Assembly: GCA_964019165.1 (NCBI GenBank)
Contig: OZ025287.1
Coordinates: 4,780,844-4,844,843 of the forward strand
Source: Mastigias papua
Lineage: Eukaryota; Cnidaria; Scyphozoa; Rhizostomeae; Mastigiidae
Direction of reading: 5' to 3'
Length of the DNA stretch: 64,000 nt
Part shown: piece by piece, positions 12,943 to 24,939 of the stretch
Layout of the letters: every line of letters starts with the position of its first letter
Numbering within the stretch: the first letter of the stretch is position 1
Notes under the pieces: model-generated
Seen by the model: the letters and a program-made list of their open reading frames with translations, nothing else
What the model was told of the DNA's origin: nothing
Database searches by the model: none
Program-made: the position numbers and the translations under genes

Positions 12943-13725
12943 ATTTTTTATTATTATTATTAAAAAAACTTTACTATTAAATCTTGTATTTACACGAAAA
13001 CATATCAGCTGAAAATAAATCTAAAACAATGCATGAAAAATTTAAAATACATACAATTAAGTCTATTTTTGGATAACACGGACTTGCTGATCGTCCTAGG
13101 GATCGTGCTTAGAGAAGGGTACTAATTTTGTAAGAATTCCTTCAACCTTTTATTTGAATGCAATTATAGTGGAACACATTCTGATTTGCAAGGGGATTTC
13201 GTTCGATGCCTTTGCACCAGAATATAAGATATTTCTTTTAGAGAGCTCCAAGTTTTGTCTAGGGGTATCAAGGTCTAATTGATTTCTTGTTCGATAGCTG
13301 GAAATTTGAGATCTGGCGACAAGTCTCCCCTTTAAGTTTTCTGGGCATAGGCCATTTAATATCTTGTAGACCATTACTGCCCTGTCAAATTTTATTAGGT
13401 TAGAGACTGAAATCCAATTACACTTCCACCCATCCTTCAGTCTAGAGCTTTCTATTAGCATTTTTGCCCTAGTTTGCAAACGCTGAAGGTGATCCAGCTT
13501 TGTGCTTGATAAACTACCCCATAGTTCATTACTGTACCTCAGATGACTCTCAAACAATGCCCTATACACCTGATCAAGTTTGGATTGAGATAGTATGTTT
13601 TTAAGTTTCTGCAAGGATGAAAGGGCACTTTTAACTTTACCTTTGAGTTTTTTGTAGTGCCCGTTCCAAGTTAGGTTTTTATCTACGATTGTTCCAAGGT
13701 ATTTAACTTCTTGGACCCTTTATTA
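12943..13725 (-). pseudogene. 5'-truncated CR1/L2-type LINE, C-terminal end of ORF2
   Basis: The minus-strand frame starts mid-protein with VKYLGTIVDKNLTWNGHYKK, goes through ALFESHLRYSNELWGSL and LDHLQRLQTRA, and ends near 13107. This is the post-RT region of CR1/L2-like LINEs ('yLGv.lD..L.W..Hi', 'y.s.l...l.Yg...Wg', 'l..LqkiQ..a.R'). A TAA-rich 3' tail at 12943-12965 is the expected end. The 5' end stops exactly where the next element begins. One stop interrupts the frame near the end. Confidence 0.75.
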
Positions 13726-13726
13726 C

Positions 13727-14251
13727 CAGTGTGACCAGACCTAGCATTATATTATTCTTTTAGCTTAAATTTGACCGAAAATCACTATTTAGCATAAAAC
13801 CTAGCATATTCTGAAATTTAGCATAATTCTAGCATAATTTTATCACTATTTCGTCAAGGGTAATGTTTCCATTTAAAAGTTCGAATAAGTGTATGTTGCG
13901 AAGAAACCTGGCTGTTTTAGTCAAAGTGAGTACGATGTAGAAAGCAGACTGACATCATCCATTGGTACCACTGTCATCTAAGTGATCAACTAATGTTTTC
14001 AAAATGAGATAAACTAGGGTCAGAGTCATGTTTCGGGTCCGAGTCTGGGTTTCTAAGGTTTTGTTATTGCACTGTCTTGATATTGCATTGTTATCCCGCG
14101 TGTGCGTGCCTGCCCGAACCTCTCTGCACATGCACGAACCTCTCTCCTAAGCAATATAGTCTTGATTTGAAATCTAGCATAATTTTGGTAAATCTGGAAT
14201 AATTTTAGGACAATTTTGGCATAATTTCCAAATTGAGATCTGGGCACACTA
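13727..14251. mobile_element. Non-autonomous DNA element with CAGTGTG ends
   Basis: The left end CAGTGTGACCAGACCT and the right end (opposite strand TAGTGTGCCCAGATCT) are terminal inverted repeats differing at a few sites. Inside, phrases such as 'AGCATAATTTTGG' and 'CTAGCATAATT' recur. I cannot identify a clean target duplication. The superfamily is uncertain; hAT-like is possible. Confidence 0.5.
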
Positions 14252-15904
14252 TAACAATTAACAAGCACCGCGCATGCGTAGTATGTGCAAAACTTTCGAC
14301 GTGACAGATTTTCCGACAACTATAAAGTTCGTACAAATCAAGTTGGAATTAGTATATGTGCCAGAGGACTTCTGGATAGGGGTGTAGCAAAAGAAAGTCT
14401 GAACAAGGCACCACAATTACTGCCAAGTCATGATAGCTATCCCAGCCTTAACAAACAAGCCAAAAAATTACCAAGCCACCATACTAATGGTTTCTGGAAA
14501 ATGAGGGGTGGCACACCACCATATCCCTTACTTTGGCAAGCCCTTGGCTGGGGTATAACAGCGGGCTAAGATGTGTCATGTCAAGTGCTATTGGCATCGG
14601 CAAGCAAATAGAAATGAAACTAGGTTTTCAATTGACTGAAAGGAGTGTTTTGGCAGTGTAAATTTTCTGATCTTAGATAACAAAAAACATAATGTTTCAA
14701 ATAGTGTCTTACGTAAAAACATCACTGTTCCATTAACAGAGCTCTCAAGTTGCAAAACCGAATATGAGTGGGATTGTATTCCCATCTTGTCCTAAAATCT
14801 GTCGTAAAACTTTTCGGGCACTTTTAACATCTTTAGACTGGCTCAGAAACATTACCATTCTATTCCCTGAAAGTGGAGGATTCGAAGAAGCGTAGGGAGG
14901 TGGAATTCCCAAGACTCATGGAAACATCCTCAAAAGAATACAGTAGCTTGGAGAGAGTAAATGAAGCTGTGGGAATAAGAACCAAACAGGGTCATGGTGT
15001 GTAGCTCCGAGCAGTTTTTTAGAACCACACCCTTTACTTTGTCGTTGAGAGCATCTCCCAAATATCATGCTTGACACTAGCCATACGGAACTTTGGCACT
15101 TTTGTGACAACTACTTTATACAACGGAGCAATAAGAGCAGGACAGTTTTGAAGAGAAATCCTTCACTTTGATTTAATGGAAATTCCAAGGATCACCTTTC
15201 TACAAAAGTAGAGGCAATCACTTCTCCATACTCCCTGTGGCTACGCTTTTGAGTACATAACGACATATTAAAAACGTTTTCCGTATTGCGTGTGAGAGTC
15301 AGAAATGACGCAAATACATGATTCTCAGGCCCAATGCGTGAGAGCTATTCATTAAGAGCTTAAAAGTAAAATAATTAAAAATGCATTTCACTTTAAAAAA
15401 TAAAATTACTAACTCTTGGAAGTAATCATCACATTACTACTAAGTTTCAACTTTGGCAAATCCTCCAAACATGATAAATTTTGTATCAACTAACGGTCAA
15501 CTTACTTATACCAACTAAGATGTCTAGAAAATTAAAAAAGGTCTAAAATGGCAAATCTACTAAATCTAGACTTATTTTCAAAACAAAAACTGAGATGTGG
15601 AGCTGAGCTGCTTGGTAGCTCCATACCTCACAGCTGCCAATGTGTCAAACATATGAGAGGAAATCTGAGGTGGATGGTGACATGGTTGACCTATGTTTGC
15701 ATGAAAAGATCCATTTAAATATGTAATAGACTAAGAAAACAATTAACAACAGGCTAAATGATCATAAAAACTAGAAGTATGCTTGTGTTAGCCATAACAT
15801 TACATTGATTCAATACAACAATTTTATCAAATAGTACCTATCAAATGACCATATTTTGACTTTTTCAACATATCAATTTCACTACATCCAAAATGTTCTA
15901 TAAA
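14252..15904. other. No gene recognised
   Basis: I see no supported coding segment between this element and the 3' end of the SLC9B gene. Part of it (about 15700-15904) is probably the SLC9B 3' UTR. Confidence 0.35.
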
Positions 15905-18900
15905 TTATTTCTGCAAGCAATTAAGTCCCAAAATCCTTTTATCAGTTCTTTTGTCATCGACAATTTCAACAGTATCAGGATAAACCAACGATTTTCTTTC
16001 TTTCTTCAGAAATCTTGGGCCACTTACTGCCATTGCAATTGCCCCAACTGGTGCTGTGACCAATATAACAAGAACAGCAATTGTGAGAATCTGTATTCCA
16101 ACTTCTTCCTGGAACTTACCTGAATAGCCTCGTGCACGTGCTGTATCAAGGGGTATTGAGCCAATAGCTGCCTACAAATAATGATAAACCTTCTCAAGAT
16201 GCACAAATAATAGTGGCTCATGAGGAACATATATTTTAACAGGGGCTGCCAAAGCTGTAATTCTGACCTTGAAGTTATTTGGGCTTTAGAATCATCATAG
16301 TTTTACATTTTTAAAGAAGTATGAATATAAAACACAGGAAGAATAACAATAAGATCACTGGTATTGCAAATAGATAAAAGCAAATAATCTGAATGATTTT
16401 CAAAATCAAAGCAAACAGAAAACTAATAAGGAGTTGCTGCAAATAACTATGAAAAGTGAAGAGTAAACCTATATATATGCAGCACAATGCACATAGTTGG
16501 CAAGACACTAAGTACAATAAACACACCTGTACAGTTGCCTTTGGCAACCAAGAGAGTGCAATGAATATTTTCTCTTTAACATTTAATTTATTGCCAAACA
16601 AAACTGAATAAGTCATCAAAATCCTCAGAACAAGACCAATTGCCAGAGTTGCCAGGCCACGCCCTTAAAACATAAATGTGTAATCATGAAATAGTCAAAG
16701 TAGCTATAACAAATGTTAACAAAAGATCTTTGGCCTTATAAAAATATGTGTGGCCTTATAAAAATTCCTATGAAATAACCTATGTAAATGGGGATGTTAT
16801 ACTGCATTATGTAACTACTCTATCATAACAATCCTTTTTCAGCTGAAGATCAGTAATCAATTTTAACAGCTTGATTATTCAAATGAAACCTTTAAAAATG
16901 TAACTTACCAACTAGCTTCCCACTGAGATATTCTAAACTTACTTCTGCGCCAATTAGGCCAAACAGCAATGGTTGAAAAAATACCCAAAGTGCAGAAAGT
17001 GCTTTCTCAACTGGCATCTGTAAGAAAACAAGATATGTAAGAGTTCTGAAAAACAGATGTAAACCTACCCATTTATTTAGTTTGAAATTAACCAAATAAT
17101 GGAGGGTTGTAAGAAATACCACTACAACAATGTGAATGGACAACAGAAAAGGCTCCCGGCATGAATAGTTGTATTGGGCATCAAAAAACCGGTGATATGG
17201 AACAGAAATGAGGTGCCATATCTCTATTGTCATATTACCTGAAGTGGTACATGATTTTAACAGAAGACTTTTGCAGATAGAACTCGATGCATCTGATATA
17301 AACTCAATTAATTAAAAATGAAACAGATACATAGGTCAACGAAAATATTGTGTCCTCTGTACTTCAATATCTTATTCTACTTCTTAACACAACATTATCA
17401 TCTCGAAAAACAGCTCTATGCGCTTTGCAATTTGTTACGCATTGTCACCTCGCCCTTTAAAAGAACAATGCACTGTATGTTTTAATCAATGAGATAACCA
17501 CAACATTACCAATGGATTACATGCTGATCTTCATTATTTTTGTTCTGTGGGCTATAATATGGTCGTGCAGGAAATCCGGTGAGAAAAACTTCCAAGCACA
17601 TGCAGTATTGTGTTTCAGTTGTCTCATAATTTCCCAAAAATGTATCATTTGCAATTTTTCAAAAAGAGCCACAAACATAATACTCATTTATTGCTTACAC
17701 TGGTGCAGGTTATCTAATGAGATAAGTTAGATGAATCAGAAGCTCCGTTTAGGGCTTCTGTGGGCTATTTGTTGTGCATGCTTACCCCCAGAAAATATGA
17801 TATTGAAAAATCAGATGAATCATAGGCATGGGGCTACAATTAAAATCTTAGATCCCTCCACTTTTTCAAACACCCTCAGCAGCAATATGCCCCTTTGAAC
17901 ATAGCAATTGAAAATTAAAAGTATCCCTTCAGCAACTGTAATAAACCTGCTCATATGTGATAATGAGGTATGTTGCAGCCAAACACGAATATATAAAGCT
18001 ACACTGATAAGTCTTGTTTCTTTCTATACATGTACAAAACAACTTTTCCCCTATTACTCTTTCTAATTCTGTTCTTTCATTGGTCTTTCTTCTATGGATG
18101 CTTTTCACACCTCCAGCTAGATCATATGAACTTCATTTTTTATTTTTCTAAGGCATTTTGTTATTCACGTGTTTCTTCTGTATTTATTCCTCGATATGTC
18201 GACTACTGCTTAAGTCAAACTCCCTTGATCTCAAACATTTTCTCACTTCCCTTTGTTCTGATATGTTCTATGTACAGACAATACCCTGGATAAGTCGAGC
18301 TCTGGATAAGTCAAACAGCTTGATAAGTTGAACAAATTGCTAACCCCTTTCAACAAATAACTCCAGTTAAGTCAAACAAAATCTGTAAATCCAAAGAAAA
18401 TGTGATTAAAAGAAATAAGTGCCCTGTAAGCAATCTTGATCAACATTGAATCAATTTATACATATCCAGTCATTCTTTAAAAATCATCATGAAATACACA
18501 CAACCTTCAACCTTCAAGTGGCACAGGACTTGCATTCTATCCCTGTCACTCAAATTTATTGCTTGTCCTTTCACTTTAACCATGCATTTGCTTCTTAAGG
18601 GGTCAGGGTTCAGGAAATAACTGTTTTACAGATTTTTCATAGCTACCCTTCTTCAAATGGCCAACAGGCTTTTCTCCATTAGACGCTGAAGTTGCTTTTG
18701 CTTTGTTTATTTGATCAGCTGCTATACCAATTGCAATGCAATAAATGTTGTCCTAACTGAATTTGAAAAATTTTTGGATGGATTTCAATTTATGTCAACT
18801 CTGTGCGTATTTGGAAGCAAAATTCAACTTCCAGAGGTGTAAACCTCGATAAGTCGAAGAAATTCTTGTTTCCCTTGGCAGTGCAACTTATCAAGCTTCA

Positions 18901-21900
18901 ACTGTATATGTGCACTCTGCCAAAAAAGGTAAGATCTTTCTGATGAAGCTAAACATGAAATGTTAAACAGTTGTTTAATGCCTGAGGACCACAGATAATG
19001 CTTGGCATTTCATGCAAGAAAACAAAATAATTTTATACCTTTCCATCACCTTTCCATCCAAATCCTGCAACAACACCAAGTGAGAGAACTCCAAGAGCAC
19101 CAGCTCCTGATAACTCTGCTTTGTTGCTTCCAAATAAGGATAGCAAGCCAAAACTAACAAGCAGCACTGTTCGATACCTTGCAAGTTGCCTCTATCATGA
19201 AAATCATGAAATGAAATGTCAGGTAATTGGCGCTGTTCAACAACTAGGCATTAAAAGTATCTCATAAGTCAATGCATACCTGTAAGGACTCTAGCAGATG
19301 CACAGCTGATAGTACACCTTGTGGCAAAATTTCACATGAGGTGCACAAATGATGTTCACCATTTATTGTCAAGGCATGTAGTCTGGCTAATTTTCAAGAA
19401 TGAGGCACATGATGAAAGTGAGTGGCGAGGCAGGTGGGTGTGATTGTGTGTCTAAACAGAGAGGCTTGAAGTCCATTAGAATTATTTCCCTGAGGTTATA
19501 ATACAGGTCTGTTGATGGTAAAAAGGAGGATGTAAGTGCCAAATGAATGCATAAATGATAACATTGATGAGTTTTGTCAAAAGACATTTGGAGCACCAAA
19601 CAAAGACAAGTAACTCAAAAAGCCATAGGATATATATTTAGTTGGTTATATTTAAAATAAAAGAGGGACAGCATTCACACCCACCCCTTCAGATTTCCTA
19701 TGATTTACATCAATTGACAAAATTTCAGGCTTAAAATCTTATTATTCCAAAGTTGTTGCATTGTATGGTATAGGCATCTGCAATAGGATGAACAAGGATG
19801 ATAAATGCCTAAATCACATGGGACTCATAATACAGCTTTCTAGTTTAAGTTTAGAGGCCACAGTTATTCCCTGCAGGATAATAATATTTTATGTAAAATT
19901 GAATAATAATGAAAAATTTAACAACTTACTGAATCAACTGATGGTATGTACCAGAGAGCTATGCCAATAATTAAGCCAATAACAATTCCAAGGCATAATT
20001 CAAGTGGGCCTCTGAAAATATTGAATATCAAATTCCCTAAAAATGATTAAAGCTACTTTAAGAAAACCAAAGACCTACAAGCAATGTATAATATAACATA
20101 AAATATAAGCAGATAATGCGTATAATACAATATAACATGAAATAATATAAAATATATTATAATATCACATAATATAAAATAAAATATAATATGCATAATA
20201 TAATATAATACAATATAATATAATATAGTATACATAATTTGAAAAGTCTGTTGGTACTACAGAACTTCACTACAGCATGAAAAAGCGGTGCCATGTTTTA
20301 ACCATACTGAAAAGCTTATTTTCGTCTGACACTTGTCAGAGTATACTGATTCACTCGTCAGAGTATACAATTTATGTACTCTGATTAGTGTCGGATGAAA
20401 ATAAGCTTTTCAGTATCGTTAAAACATGGTACCACTTTTTCGTGCTGTAGTGAAGTATACATAATATAATATAATGTAATGTAATATAATATAATATAAT
20501 ACAATACAATATAATATAATATACATAATATAATATAATATAATATAATATAATATAATATAATATAATATAATATAATATAATACAATACAATACAATA
20601 CAGTACAGTATATACATAACATACATGATATAATATAATAATATAATATAACATAATATATAATATAATATGACATGATATGATCTAATATAATTTATAT
20701 TCCCAACTGCATACAAATGCTTTTAATTTGTGCCACTTTCTTTCTTGGAAAATACAAAATGTATGGGGGTATGAGTACTGCTACATACTTTGAAGAAGAA
20801 GATCTGCAGGTACAAATTGCAAAATTACCCTCTTAATTTGTAGGCCTATCATATTATGCTTGCAGACCCTATACACTCTTGTAATATCTTTCACTAAATA
20901 TGACTTTATATGTAGGGAAAAAAGCAGTGTAGGAAACTTATTTGTCTATTTGGGAAATGTAAGAGTAAACCAAGAAAGTAGAGGAGCAATGCTCCACTGG
21001 ACATTCTTTGTGACTACACTTCTAACTACCAGAAAAACTTTTTTGATGTACTTGCTACATACCATAAAATGCTGAGATCAAGTGCACCCAGTTATAAGTG
21101 CACCACAGTTAAATGCACCAAATCCTTACTAAAATTTATTCCTGTTTATAAGCACACCCTTAGGGAAGTGCTTTTAGAGAAAGGAGATATTGACATTTAG
21201 AAGACATTATGCCAAAACCAGAAAGTGAATTCCACTTAATGAGTGATGAGGATTCAGAATGCTCTGATATGGATAGTGTTGAGTATGAACTGAGTGATGT
21301 TCATTCTGATATTTCTGATGATTCAACAACTGATGAAGATTAAGGTGGAGAGACAATTTAGAGCAATTTTACTTTATGAACTTTATATGAACTTTATAGG
21401 GCAATACACATCATTGACAAAAAGTATTGAGTTATTCTTGATTTACATAAAGAGTCTGTTTTACATGAAGACTCAAAACCCAGCCTTGTGTAAACAAAAA
21501 GATTTCATTTTCTCACTTGGACTCTTCAAGCAAACAATGGTGAATAGGTGCCAAGTGGCCAATCATATGGCTAACTGGAAACATTATTCATCATATCACG
21601 TGTACCCACAACTGGCTATATATTTCAGTTCACCTTTCGGTCGCTATCTGACGTTTCATACTCTGACGAGTGTTGGACGATGAAAAGCTTTTCAGTATGT
21701 CTAAAACATGGTACCGCTTTTTCGTGCAGTAGTGAAATGAGATATTAATACTTATACTAGATACAGTGGCATAGTGGCTGGGGATAAATGAGCAATAGTC
21801 CCTAATACAAAGTCAGTCAGATATTTCAGACTTCTGTATCTTTGTCAGAATGTATTGCACCATAACTACGAATGCTACATTGTCAGAAAAGTGTTGGGAT

Positions 21901-23624
21901 TTTGGTATTTGGCCAGAAATTTTTTTACATATTGTGCCCCAGAGTTATTTTTAATGTGTCCTTGACTAGAGAACTGGATGGAGTAATGCAAAAAATTACC
22001 TTGCGAAAAAGCAATTCCAAGAAAGACACTGAAAAGACTGATTGCTAAAACATCATCACATGAAGATGCAGCCATCACTAATGTTGGAATGCCTTCTCTT
22101 GTACCATACCCAGCAATCTGTAGATTAAGCATTGAAGGGACAACAACTGCTGGAGAAACTGCACCAAGTATGAATCTGCAAATAATAAAACAAGTTTTTT
22201 ATCTATTATACATAACTAATTACTGTTGTAGAAATTTGAAAGATAACCATATACCAGATTCCATAATACCCCTATCTTATAATGAATAAATAATACTCAA
22301 AGAAGGTCTAGACATTTACAAATTGTAACTTTCGCCTTGTCTAAGGGAACAGATAAGCCATGAGTAGGTGTGGTCTGACCTGGGTGACAGAGTGGCAAAT
22401 GATCAAATCTGAATGTTCCATGTATATGTTTAATAAGATTGATAAGGAAATTGATTCTGGTGAAGATGTTTAAGTTATTATAAATGTTGCAAGGGGAAAA
22501 TATAAAAAACATGTGCTGCTACTGTACATAGCACCATGAAATCCTGTGTAAATTACATGTAACCTACATCAGAGAAATCCAGTGCAGGCTATGCCTTCTG
22601 CTTGATGAACAGTTGTGAGAATTATTTTGCATTTAGCACTGGAATATGAGAATATGAAGGCAGTGACTAATGAATCTCTAATGTGACCTTTACTTAGAAT
22701 GCACCTTGACAGTACGAGCTATATACCATATTTACATTTTATTTAAATTCTGTTGGAGCTCTGTTTAAATTTGTTAAAAAAACATTTGCAGCACCAAACA
22801 AATATATGTAACCCAAAAAAGCTATAGGATATATATTTAGTTGGCCGTATTTTAAGTGTGATATTGTGACACTCCAAAAAAATTACATACCCCAACATGA
22901 ATGCCCAAAGCCAAGGCATGCCAAGTAAGAAATGGGAAATAATTCCAACTGTTATAGCTTCCACCAAGCAAGGACAGAACGCAAGCCTCAACACAGTGCA
23001 TTTCAATCTCTTTAGTGCGTTGATATCTAATCCTAGTCCAGAACGTAACAAAATTATAACCAGAGCTACATTACGTAAAGTTGTTGACCACTGTTTCTCA
23101 ATGTTCTTTGTGAGTGAAATTCCTGGGAGATTTCTGAACAAAAATCCAGTTATTAACATTCCAAGTAAGGGAGGAAGTGTAACAAATGGAATTTTGCTGA
23201 CAACGAAGCCTCCTAATGAGGCTACGATCAATAAAATAATCAAAGAAAACACATTTCCACCAGGCAATGCATCGTCTCCCAGAATTGACCATGATGCAGC
23301 CCATACGACAATACACAACACCCCTCTTGTCATAATGAAGCCAAAACGGCCCCTGGGTGGAAAACATGGTCTCATCCAGTTGGGAACATTACAGCATCTT
23401 CTTCGATGGGTATTTTCTGTCTGGTGGCTTTCTGCGTCTTCTAATACCTCCTCTGATGTTTTACTTTCCTCGGTAATCTTATCAATATCCTGTTGGGACA
23501 GCTTCTTACTTTTGAAGACCATTTCAATGTGGTTATCTTCGTCAGCATTTTCGTGTTTGTTTGATGTGAGCGGACTCTGTTCATTTGCCGAACTATCAAT
23601 TGCCACTTCCTGCCCCTGTAACAT
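15905..23624 (-). CDS. SLC9B: Sodium/proton antiporter, SLC9B (NHA) family, complete, 7 coding exons
   Basis: NHA antiporters exchange Na+/Li+ for H+ across plasma or organelle membranes. The exons join in frame: 23624-22891, 22175-22000, 20036-19930, 19191-19039, 17017-16909, 16663-16527 and 16171-15905. All introns are GT-AG, and the total is 560 codons plus TAA, close to the 537 aa of human NHA2. The first ATG of the open frame is at 23624; the N-tail of about 105 residues is hydrophilic. Membrane segments begin near GFIMTRGVLCIVVW. Family landmarks are LPGGNVF, LPPLLGMLITGFLFRN, GLGLD, LGAVSPAVVVPSM, the essential Asp pair in SSCDDVLAIS (residues 285-286), FQPLLFGLIGAEVS, an Arg at 440 (VLRILMTY) and WLPKATVQAAIG. 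The C-tail carries a short basic stretch (FLKKERKS). Introns hold a pogo-like element, PLE ends and an AAT-rich satellite, none touching exons. Whether it matches SLC9B1 or SLC9B2 cannot be said. No lesion is seen. Confidence 0.95.
18275..18904. mobile_element. Pogo/Tigger-like element in SLC9B intron 4
   Basis: A 630-bp unit with TA on both sides. The left end is CAGACAATACCCTGGATAAG. The right end, read in reverse, is CAGTTGAAGCTTGATAAGT. The inner ends have repeated 'GATAAGTCGA/GATAAGTTGAAC' motifs. No transposase frame is recognisable, so it is non-autonomous. Confidence 0.65.
19586..19657. repeat. Dispersed repeat, copy 1
   Basis: About 72 bp from 'AGCACCAAACAAA' through 'ATAGGATATATATTTAGTTG' recurs at 22786-22857 with roughly 85% identity in the same orientation. 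Both copies lie in SLC9B introns. The family is unknown. Confidence 0.65.
20055..20695. repeat. AAT/ATA-rich satellite interrupted by PLE ends
   Basis: Long runs of TATAATATAA-type pentamers flank both sides of an inverted pair of PLE family 1 ends (20241-20456). It lies in SLC9B intron 2, starting 19 bases before exon 3's acceptor side. Confidence 0.85.
20241..20456. repeat. Inverted pair of PLE family 1 ends
   Basis: The left arm (20241 to about 20347, minus) and right arm (about 20373-20456, plus) are 80-90% inverted copies of the tail found at 1.9 kb: hammerhead-like core, 'TAAAACATGG' and 'TTTTTCGTGCTGTAGTGAAG'. They diverge from a short centre. Both cores are damaged: CTGACAA in the left arm and CTGATTA in the right, where CTGANGA is expected. 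Confidence 0.75.
21430..21735 (+). mobile_element. Penelope-like element family 1, 3' end (second copy)
   Basis: Starts inside the last GIY-YIG coding stretch (KTQNPALCKQKDFIFSLGLF) and continues through the tail shared with 1.7-2.0 kb, at high identity. It lies in SLC9B intron 2, antisense to the gene. The hammerhead-like segment 21657-21699 has a full CATACT/AGTATG stem I and a CTGACGA core, but the expected GAAA after stem II is changed to GATG. Confidence 0.75.
22786..22857. repeat. Dispersed repeat, copy 2
   Basis: Partner of the 19586-19657 repeat, in SLC9B intron 1 about 30 bp after the exon 1 donor site. Confidence 0.6.
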
Positions 23625-24938
23625 AGTGGAACAACTTGCAAGAGTATACCGTACTATCAATGGTTTGTAAATAAGGTTCCTATAGACAATAGCAGCAAAA
23701 CCCTTGTAAATGGTAAACGCGACGAATTACTTGCTTGTCTGATGTTTGTGACGAGGTGAATCTGGAGTGCAGAGTTTGTATGCCATCTTAAGACTTCAAC
23801 GTCAAGTAGGTTGGCAAAAAAGCTAAAATTCCATAGGAGGCAACAGTACTAGAAAGATACAAGAAAGAAACAACCAATATGTGTACTGAAAAGGAGGCTG
23901 AAAGTCTCTTGACTTTTGTAAGGAACCATGGAACCACACTTTTATATGACATTTATGACGTCTAAACAAAATTTGTAATCTCCAACCCCCTCACTCCTTG
24001 TCGGGCATAGTCTTAACCTATGCACCTCTTCTTTTACGAAGCCTAAACTTCATTAACCACCCCCCCCCCCCAGCACCCAAACACAAACAAGATGACCAAG
24101 ACCAAGTCAGTCACAAAGAAGACAATATAGTAGCAGGTAATGACAATTGCAGGGTATGTCTTAATAATTAAAATATAGCAGTGTCTAGTAGCTGATATAA
24201 CTAAAATACAAAGGTGTTATAACATATTGGACTGTTCTCGCAATGTTGTTTAGTTTTGCTAAGAGGAAATTATAGAAAAAGTGCAAGGAATGGGTGGATG
24301 GATGGATGGATGGATGGATGGATGGATGGATGGATGGAAAATAAAATAAGTAATGGGTTGCTGAGGGGGTTTTAAGAGAACAGAGTCCCATAACAATAAA
24401 CTCTTAACGTTTTCATTATTTCCACAATGTAGCTCTCCCTATAAGCTCACATAGTCTGGTGTATTGCAAAAGTTTTTAGGTGAACTGATTAGAAAATAGT
24501 CTCTCTTATAAAAGCTCTTGTGATGAACATGCAGCTGGTGTGTTCTGCACAATCGCAACGTCTAAATTTTTAAATACCCACTCCCTTCCCTGTCTACAAC
24601 ATCAAGAAGTCCTAAACTCATAGTACCCCCTCTCCTCTCTTTGCCGATGCCATATATGTATGGTTCCTAAGTTTTTATTGCAAGCATATTCTAATTAATT
24701 ATTGCAGATCTTCCTTGTGGGTTACTTCATTACAGGCCCGTAGTCAGCGCGAATTTTTTAGGGGGCACAGTTAATCTGAGCTATCGATCAGCTGGATGGC
24801 CTGATAGCCTTCAATAATGTTCAAAATGCATTGAATTATTGAACTTGGGTTAATTTTCGACAAAAAGCGCAAAAGAATGCAAAATAAAGGGTGCTTTCTC
24901 TTTTTTTTACAAGAGCAACCACAAACAGAGCAATAACA
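23625..24938. other. Upstream region of SLC9B; no other gene recognised
   Basis: Includes a C-run (24057-24072) and an ATGG tetranucleotide repeat. The SLC9B promoter and 5' UTR probably lie at 23625-24000, but I see no defined TATA box or initiator. Confidence 0.35.
24293..24341. repeat. (ATGG)n microsatellite
   Basis: Twelve or so perfect tetranucleotide units. Confidence 0.9.
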
Positions 24939-24939
24939 T

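Noticed and set aside
21209..21343. 44-residue acidic frame (MPKPESEFHLMSDEDSECSD...)
   Set aside because: It has an ATG and stop, and lies after 'AAGTGCACC' repeats resembling a pogo-type end, so it may be a transposon remnant. Too short and low-complexity to call.
22897..23670. 257-codon open frame on the plus strand
   Set aside because: Antisense shadow of SLC9B exon 1, whose minus-strand frame has clear family motifs and splice sites.
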